This document shows positions 58,858-64,000 of a stretch of 64,000 bases of DNA, piece by piece. The stretch comes from Candidatus Vecturithrix granuli (GTDB taxonomy: Bacteria > Moduliflexota > Moduliflexia > Moduliflexales > Moduliflexaceae). Position 1 is the stretch's first letter; each line of letters opens with the position of its first letter. The position numbers and the translations under genes were made by a program. The DNA is taken from NCBI GenBank assembly GCA_000739535.1, contig DF820468.1:258544-322543 (forward strand), written 5' to 3'. A model generated the notes under the pieces. The model saw only the letters and a program-made list of their open reading frames with translations. It was not told the DNA's origin and ran no database searches.

Positions 58858-59544
58858 ATGAAAAAGTTAGTATCTGTTGTAGTAGTACTTGTTGTTTTGG
58901 CGTTACTGCCAGCTATCAGCCAGGCCATGAGCATGACATTTGATCGCTTTACAAGCTCAAACATGTTCAGTACTGGCAAAATGGACGTGTCCTTGAGAGA
59001 TGATGACGGCAACTTGATTAATGACGGCGAATGGTTTCCAGCGTTTTGCGTTGATCACAATCAAAGTATTTCGGTTGGTAATACCCATTCAGAGTATGTT
59101 CGTCCCTCGGAATACGCTCGCGTCAGCAATTTTCTTGACGATCAGATTGGTCTGAAAACAGCCTGGTTGTTCGATACATTTTACAAAGAGAACGCGTCAT
59201 CGATCGAGACTACTGCCTTACAATTGGCGCTGTGGAAGCTTAGCGACAACTATTCGGCCAATCCCACAAATAATACTCAAAGGGCTGCTGTCGCGCTGGC
59301 TAATTCATATCTCTCTGGCTTGAACACGGACTTCGGTTCTGCCGATTTTGAGTATCTGGATCGACACTATCTGATTTTCACCTCTGGTACGCGGCAAGAC
59401 TTGATCGTCAAAACCGGCGATTTGTGGCCTGAACCTGAAACGCCTGAAACGCCTGTAACACCGGTGCCTGAACCGGGAACGCTGCTCTTGTTAGGTCTTG
59501 GATTACTGGGAATTCTCGGATTCGCCAAAAAATACCAGAAATAA
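58858..59544 (+). CDS. PEP-CTERM sorting-domain protein
   Basis: 228 residues. Signal peptide 1-23 (LVSVVVVLVVLALLPAIS, cleavage near QA). The C terminus is a PEP-CTERM tail: V203-PEPGT, a hydrophobic helix (LLLLGLGLLGILGF) and the basic end AKKYQK. Exosortase would cut at PEP and attach the protein to the surface or matrix; the enzyme is not in this window. The middle (FCVDHNQSISVG, TTALQLALWKLSDNY) resembles thioester-like Cys/Gln surface domains (C in FCVDH, LQLALW pattern), which is inference. Under a c-di-GMP riboswitch. Confidence 0.92.
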   Translation: MKKLVSVVVVLVVLALLPAISQAMSMTFDRFTSSNMFSTGKMDVSLRDDDGNLINDGEWFPAFCVDHNQSISVGNTHSEYVRPSEYARVSNFLDDQIGLKTAWLFDTFYKENASSIETTALQLALWKLSDNYSANPTNNTQRAAVALANSYLSGLNTDFGSADFEYLDRHYLIFTSGTRQDLIVKTGDLWPEPETPETPVTPVPEPGTLLLLGLGLLGILGFAKKYQK

Positions 59545-59560
59545 ATGTATAGCTTGCATG

Positions 59561-59600
59561 AAAAGCCGATCTCTTCTTAAAGGGATCGGCTTTTTGTTTT
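59561..59600 (+). terminator. Terminator of the PEP-CTERM gene
   Basis: AAAAGCCGATC-TCTTCTTAAAGG-GATCGGCTTTTTGTTTTT, a strong stem with U-run 17 nt after the stop codon. Confidence 0.85.
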
Positions 59601-59610
59601 TGTATAGCGG

Positions 59611-59643
59611 AGAAACCGGGTTTTTTGAAAAAACCCGGTTTCT
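59611..59643. repeat. CCGGGTTTTTT palindrome, copy 7
   Basis: AGAAACCGGGTTTTTT and its complement, perfect arms of 16 nt. The best preserved member of the family in this window. Confidence 0.85.
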
Positions 59644-59770
59644 TTTCTCTCTCCCTATTTCTTTCATTGACAAAATTCCTGCCCTCTTCAAAGCATCCTC
59701 GCTGAATACAGTCCATTGTCATAACGACACATTATTTCACTTTTGAAGGTACTGAAGGATTACTCTTGTT

Positions 59771-60967
59771 ATGAATATATCAACAATTTTACCGATGATG
59801 CAAACCACGAAGGCATCGAAAACTCTTTCCATAACTATCGGCTATTATGTCGCTTTTCTCATGTTTGGCTTGGTAGCCGCAGTTCTGGGACCGACGTTGC
59901 CTGGTTTAGCCTCTCAAACCCACACAACCATTAGGCAAGTTAGTATGTTATTTACCGCCCGCTCGCTTGGTTATTTATTCGGAGCTTTTCTGGGAGGGCG
60001 ATTATATGACCGCTTTCCAGGTCATCCGATTTTATCAATAGTTCTGGCGATGATGACGATAATCATTGCAACAGTTCCTCTGATCCCATTTTTATGGGGA
60101 TTACTCACGCTGCTTTTGCTCTTAGGCGTCATTGAAGGGGTGCTCGAACTCGGGGGCAATACGCTGCTCGTCTGGCTTCACAAAGAAAAGACGGGCCCAT
60201 TTATGAATGGCTTACATTTCTTTTTTGGCGTCGGCGCGTTTGTTACGCCGTTAATCGTCGGGCAGGTGTTTTTGCATACCGGCCAGATACAGTGGGCCTA
60301 TTGGATTTTAGCCATTCTGATCCTGCCTTCCGCTGGCTGGCTCTGTCGTCTGCCCAGTCCAGAGATTCAAAGCAACGCAAGGCATCAAGAGCAAAATGCC
60401 AAAAAGACTTTTCTGGTAGGTGTCATTGTCGTCCTGTTTCTGCTGTATGTCGGATCAGAAGTCAGTTTTGGCGGATGGATTTATACCTATACGATCAGCC
60501 TGTATCAGGGCGTTGAAACCACTGCGGCCTATTTAACCTCGGCGTTCTGGGGCGCGTTGACCTTTGGGCGGTTGCTGGCAATACCGTTTGCCGCGTATTT
60601 TGCCCCACGCCTCCTGTTGTTGGCGAATTTTATCGGCTGCCTGATCAGCGTCAGCTTGCTTTTAATAGGAACGCCTTCCCTGACCATTATCTGGATTGGC
60701 ACCTTAGGCGTCGGCGTGTCAATGGCCCCAGTCTTTCCGACCTTGCTCACCTTTGCCGGACGCCATATTCAGATCACCGCCAAAATCAATAGTTGGTTTT
60801 GTATTGGATCGGGCGTAGGGGGAATGACACTGCCCTTATTAATCGGTCAGGTGTTTGAAATCTACGGGCCGCAAGCCGTGATGTTCACTATTTTTGCAGA
60901 TTTGATCTTAGGTCTGGGGCTGCTTTTGGGGGTAATGCTTTGTTCATTCCGTTTTCGCCAGGCGTGA
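59771..60967 (+). CDS. Major facilitator superfamily transporter
   Basis: 398 residues, about 12 membrane helices. GYYVAFLMFGLVAAVLGPTL opens helix 1, LGYLFGAFLGGRLYDRFPGH is the signature loop between helices 2 and 3, and PVFPTLLTFAGRH lies in the second half. It is most like the FucP/sugar or drug antiporter groups; the substrate is unknown. GAAGG lies upstream of the start. Single gene. Confidence 0.88.
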   Translation: MNISTILPMMQTTKASKTLSITIGYYVAFLMFGLVAAVLGPTLPGLASQTHTTIRQVSMLFTARSLGYLFGAFLGGRLYDRFPGHPILSIVLAMMTIIIATVPLIPFLWGLLTLLLLLGVIEGVLELGGNTLLVWLHKEKTGPFMNGLHFFFGVGAFVTPLIVGQVFLHTGQIQWAYWILAILILPSAGWLCRLPSPEIQSNARHQEQNAKKTFLVGVIVVLFLLYVGSEVSFGGWIYTYTISLYQGVETTAAYLTSAFWGALTFGRLLAIPFAAYFAPRLLLLANFIGCLISVSLLLIGTPSLTIIWIGTLGVGVSMAPVFPTLLTFAGRHIQITAKINSWFCIGSGVGGMTLPLLIGQVFEIYGPQAVMFTIFADLILGLGLLLGVMLCSFRFRQA

Positions 60968-61068
60968 TTCTCCAATATCTAATGATAACGCTTACGATTT
61001 CTTTACTCTGATAGATTGTCCGTTGCATTTCAAGTGGTTTGCCGATCGGGGGTATGCTCAAGGATGAC

Positions 61069-62607
61069 CTACTGTAACCACAATTCGCGGTCTAAGGTGC
61101 GATATTGAATGGCTTCGGACACGTGTTCGGCTTTAATTTCGTCTGACCCGCCGAGGTCGGCAATAGTGCGCGAGACTTTGAGAATACGATTATAGGCCCG
61201 CGCGCTTAACCCAAGCCGTTCCATAGCCATTTCCAGCAGCGAGAGCGATTCACTGCTCAACTGACAAATCTTACGAATTTGTTTGGTGCTCATGTGCGCA
61301 TTGCAGAAGACATTTTTCACATTCGAAAAGCGCTGCGCCTGCATCAGGCGCGCGCGTTGCACTCGTTCGCGAATCCTGGTTGATTTTTCGCCATCATAAG
61401 CTGTCGAGAGTTCCCGGTAATGGACAGCGGGCACTTCGATATGAATATCAATGCGATCCATCAATGGGCCTGAAATTTTCGACATGTAGCGTTGGATGAC
61501 GGCCGGAACGCAGGTACATCGTCTGCCAGGATCGCCGAGAAAACCGCAGGGACAGGGGTTCATCGCAGCCACCAGCATAAAGCGGCTGGGATAGGTTAGC
61601 GACATGCTTGCTCTGGAAATCGTGACTTCCGCATCTTCAAGAGGTTGGCGCATCACTTCCAGGGCGTTGCGATTGAATTCCGGCAGTTCGTCTAAAAACA
61701 GCACGCCGTTGTGCGCCAGACTTACTTCACCCGGACGTGGAATTGTGCCACCGCCGATTAAGCCGGCACTGGAGATTGTATGGTGCGGCGAGCGGAAGGG
61801 ACGGGTAGCAATTAAGGCTTTCTTTCCAGGCAGCAGCCCGGCCACGCTGTGAATTTTGGTGGTTTCAATTGCTTCTTCGAAGCTCAGGGGCGGCAGAATC
61901 GAAGGGATGCGTTTGGCCAGCATGGTTTTGCCGGAACCGGGCGGGCCGATCATTAAAATATTGTGCGAGCCCGCGGCCGCGACTTCTAAGGCGCGTTTCA
62001 CATGTTCCTGGCCTTTGACATCGGAAAAATCCAATTCATACTCAGAGGCCTGGCGAAACACATCTTCCACATTCAGTTGCAAAGGAGGAATTTGCAACCC
62101 ATCGTTCAGAAATTCAACGGCCTGGGCCAGAGTTTTGACCGGATGGACATCAATGCCTTCAACCACAGCGGCTTCGTTCGCGTTGTCTTCCGGCAGCAAG
62201 ATGCCTTTGAGATCGTGGTTTTTGACGGCCACAGCCATGGAAAGCGCGCCGTGAACCGGGCGTAAACTGCCATCTAATGACAGTTCGCCGACAAACAAAT
62301 AGTCGCCAAGTTTGTCGTCCCGCACCATTCCCATCGTCGTTAAAATACCGATGGCAATAGGCAAATCAAAGGCCGAACCTTCCTTTCTAATATCCGCCGG
62401 GGCCAAATTTACAATGATGCGGTTCACCGGAAACGCAAAGCCGGTATTGGTAATGGCTGCTTTCACACGCTCGCGGCTTTCCTTCACCGCCCCATCAGGT
62501 AGGCCGACCACCCCAAAGGAGACCAGGCCAAAACTTAAATCAACTTCAACATCAACAATATAGGCGTCAATCCCTAACACTGCTCCACTTAACACCTTTG
62601 CCAGCAT
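61069..62607 (-). CDS. comM: YifB/ComM-type Mg-chelatase-like AAA+ ATPase
   Basis: 512 residues. N-terminal Lon-protease-like S5 domain ([19 protein letters not shown]), AAA+ domain with Walker A G221-PPGSGKT and Walker [11 protein letters not shown], and a C-terminal Mg-chelatase-like part. A C-C zinc loop ([17 protein letters not shown]) is visible. ComM promotes branch migration during natural transformation in other bacteria. AGGAGGAAGG precedes the ATG. Confidence 0.95.
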   Translation of the reverse strand: MLAKVLSGAVLGIDAYIVDVEVDLSFGLVSFGVVGLPDGAVKESRERVKAAITNTGFAFPVNRIIVNLAPADIRKEGSAFDLPIAIGILTTMGMVRDDKLGDYLFVGELSLDGSLRPVHGALSMAVAVKNHDLKGILLPEDNANEAAVVEGIDVHPVKTLAQAVEFLNDGLQIPPLQLNVEDVFRQASEYELDFSDVKGQEHVKRALEVAAAGSHNILMIGPPGSGKTMLAKRIPSILPPLSFEEAIETTKIHSVAGLLPGKKALIATRPFRSPHHTISSAGLIGGGTIPRPGEVSLAHNGVLFLDELPEFNRNALEVMRQPLEDAEVTISRASMSLTYPSRFMLVAAMNPCPCGFLGDPGRRCTCVPAVIQRYMSKISGPLMDRIDIHIEVPAVHYRELSTAYDGEKSTRIRERVQRARLMQAQRFSNVKNVFCNAHMSTKQIRKICQLSSESLSLLEMAMERLGLSARAYNRILKVSRTIADLGGSDEIKAEHVSEAIQYRTLDRELWLQ

Positions 62608-62620
62608 GACCTTCCTCCTC

Positions 62621-62943
62621 TGAAAATGTAGCGCGAAACTCCAGTTTTGCGCATCGTTGACAGCCGCGAAACTGAAGTTTCGCGGTACATCTCATTTTCA
62701 TGATGACGGGTGAGCCAGAGGCTCATGATAGCTCCTATGAAACTACAAGGATTCCTCATAAGCAAGGATTTTTTATCCCTGGTTATGTGACATCCCTGTA
62801 GTTTCATGATATCGGGTGAGCACTCGCTCATGTTAAGTCCTTTGAAAATACTCGTTCGTAGTAAACGCTTTAGCGTTTCTTCACGCCGCTGAAGCAGCTA
62901 CTACAAGTCTGATTTTATCCCAGTGTCTGAGCAACCGGATTTT
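62621..62943. repeat. Cluster of four repeats upstream of comM
   Basis: 62621-62700: inverted repeat TGAAAATGTAGCGCGAAACT.../...GGTACATCTCATTTTCA. 62737-62809: inverted repeat ATGAAACTACAAGG.../...CCTGTAGTTTCAT. Direct copies of a 40-nt CGGGTGAGC...GCTCATG element lie on both sides of the latter (62697-62735, 62803-62841). 62857-62921: inverted-orientation copy of the element at 31195-31258. Confidence 0.75.
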
Positions 62944-63741
62944 TTAGAGGGTCGCTAACACTCCGCCATCAACATAGAGAATCTGGCCGGAAACAAAACT
63001 CGAAGCTGGAGAAGCCAGAAATACGGCTGCGCCAACCAGTTCACGCGGATCACCCCAGCGATCCATCGGAGTTCTGGATTTCAACCATGCGTCAAATTCA
63101 GGATTCTCCGCCAGCGGTCGTGTCATTTCCGTCAGAAAATAGCCTGGCCCAATGCCATTGACCTGAATGTTATAACCGCCCCAATCAATCGCCATGGCTT
63201 TGGTCAGCATTTTCAAGCCGCCCTTCGAGGCTGTGTACGGCGCAATCGTGCGGCGTCCGACTTCGCTCATCAAAGAGCAGATATTGATAATTTTCCCGGA
63301 TTTGCGGGCGATCATCCCCTTTATAACCTGGTTGGACACCAGAAACGCGCTGGTCAGGTTGGTTTCAAGCACTTCGCGCCAGGTTGCTTCCGGAATTGAT
63401 TCTAATTGGCCTCGCCGTTGAACGCCAGCGTTATTTACCAGGATTTCAATCGGTCCGACCTCTTGCTCAATACGCGGGATCGCTTGCTGAATATCTACAG
63501 AATTCGTCACGTCAAAGGCGTAGCCGTGAACCTTCAATCCCTCGTCAGTCAGGGCGCAAACAGCATTACGCAGTTTTTCTCGGTTTCGTCCGTTTAACAC
63601 GATCGTTGCGCCTGCCTGTCCCAGGCCGCGAGCCAGGACACATCCTAATCCCTGACTTGAGCCAGTAATCAGGGCAATTTTCCCGGTTAGATCAAACAAT
63701 TCTTGCAGAAAGGCAGAGGTTGTTGAAGAATGCGGCAGCAT
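62944..63741 (-). CDS. Short-chain dehydrogenase, gluconate 5-dehydrogenase-like
   Basis: 265 residues. Cofactor motif TGSSQGLG, NNAG in LVNNAGVQRRG, catalytic S/Y/K with YTASKGG. It resembles IdnO/Gno gluconate 5-dehydrogenases (FDLTGKIALITGSSQGLG, FLTEMTRPL, GDPRELVGAAVFLASPASSF). It reduces 5-ketogluconate or a related keto sugar acid with NAD(P)H. The start at 63741 has a GAGATGGG-like site upstream. Probably part of sugar acid use. Confidence 0.9.
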   Translation of the reverse strand: MLPHSSTTSAFLQELFDLTGKIALITGSSQGLGCVLARGLGQAGATIVLNGRNREKLRNAVCALTDEGLKVHGYAFDVTNSVDIQQAIPRIEQEVGPIEILVNNAGVQRRGQLESIPEATWREVLETNLTSAFLVSNQVIKGMIARKSGKIINICSLMSEVGRRTIAPYTASKGGLKMLTKAMAIDWGGYNIQVNGIGPGYFLTEMTRPLAENPEFDAWLKSRTPMDRWGDPRELVGAAVFLASPASSFVSGQILYVDGGVLATL

Positions 63742-63760
63742 ACGTTTTTCCCATCTCTTT

Positions 63761-64000
63761 CAACCAGAGATGACGCAAATTATGCGGCTTGAAAAAATCT
63801 GAGAAATCTTTGCGTCATCTCTGGTTATGGATAATATCCTGGCGATCTCACCTCGCAGAAGTAAAAATTTGTAAGAAGCTGTTTTAAAAGTCCATGCAAC
63901 GGGCATTTCGAGAGAGGTGAACAGGAGTGTCAAAGCTCTGCTTTGACAGCGAAAGCAGAGCTTTCGCACTCCTCACCTGCAAACTTTTAAAACAGCTTCT
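63761..64000. repeat. Two inverted repeats at the window end, second one nested
   Basis: 63761-63826: arms CAACCAGAGATGACGCAAA / TTTGCGTCATCTCTGGTT. 63874-64000: perfect outer arms AGAAGCTGTTTTAAAAGT / ACTTTTAAAACAGCTTCT with an inner inverted repeat GAGTGTCAAAGCTCTGCTTT / AAAGCAGAGCTTTCGCACTC. Confidence 0.8.

Noticed and set aside
59611..59643. Palindrome after the PEP-CTERM gene as its terminator
   Set aside because: A better terminator with U-run lies directly upstream (59561-59600); the palindrome belongs to the dispersed family.
1..64000. tRNA, rRNA, CRISPR array, integrase or transposase genes
   Set aside because: None could be recognised by reading; the mobile-looking palindromes have no accompanying transposase here.

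Overview
The window reads as a chromosomal segment of a Gram-negative-type, heterotrophic, probably filamentous or floc-forming bacterium. Sec and Tat signal peptides, a PEP-CTERM surface protein, a c-di-GMP riboswitch, three carbohydrate ABC importers, a tungsten-type aldehyde oxidoreductase and a metacaspase/NLR pair are the basis. This gene mix recalls uncultured sludge-type lineages such as candidate phylum KSB3/Moduliflexota, but that placement is inference only. The standard code is used; genes stand on both strands in short operons, and nearly every intergenic gap carries a long inverted repeat.

Layout. 1-3.1 kb: end of a sugar ABC permease, an unassigned GT-B-like protein and a GT4 glycosyltransferase. 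3.4-6.8 kb: a cereblon-like (CULT) protein directly upstream of clpS and clpA. 6.9-8.8 kb: DUF3795 protein, flavin-binding PNPOx-fold protein, retropepsin-like protease with a small partner. 9.4-12.6 kb: sugar ABC importer (minus strand). 12.9-17 kb: membrane-anchored protein and a very large penicillin-binding protein. 17.2-22.3 kb: DUF155 membrane protein, GH4 glycosidase plus sugar kinase, DUF1349-like protein, degenerate response regulator/GGDEF-like protein. 22.4-24.1 kb: amino-acid ABC permease and binding protein. 24.7-27.2 kb: DUF362 Tat protein and a fused NapH/NapG-like polyferredoxin. 27.9-33 kb: split transketolase translationally coupled to a sugar ABC importer. 33.8-39.5 kb: BrnT/BrnA-like toxin-antitoxin, caspase-like protease and a 1177-residue NB-ARC protein with about 15 helical repeats. 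39.9-46.9 kb: tungsten aldehyde:ferredoxin oxidoreductase operon with NuoE/NuoF/HoxU-like subunits, ferredoxin, MoeB/HesA-like and MoaD-like proteins. 47.3-50.4 kb: coaX, a decayed flavoprotein, small secreted/membrane proteins. 50.5-58.1 kb: type I restriction-modification system interrupted by mqsRA, a small unknown protein and an HNH protein. 58.6-59.6 kb: sigma-54-like promoter, c-di-GMP-I riboswitch, terminator and PEP-CTERM protein. 59.8-63.7 kb: MFS transporter, comM/yifB, gluconate-5-dehydrogenase-like SDR.

The strongest candidates for something new are: (1) the CULT-clpS-clpA cluster, which puts a cereblon-type ligand/C-degron pocket beside the N-degron adaptor and its unfoldase; (2) the caspase/NB-ARC pair, whose partners share a spaced AGD-x3-QIG-x3-G motif with a RHIM-like core, at the C terminus of the effector and the N terminus of the sensor, suggesting amyloid-templated death signalling; (3) a two-layer switch (sigma-54-like promoter plus c-di-GMP riboswitch) in front of a PEP-CTERM surface protein; (4) the flood of unrelated but similarly built palindromes, some nested, several ending 6-15 nt before start codons that lack a Shine-Dalgarno sequence.
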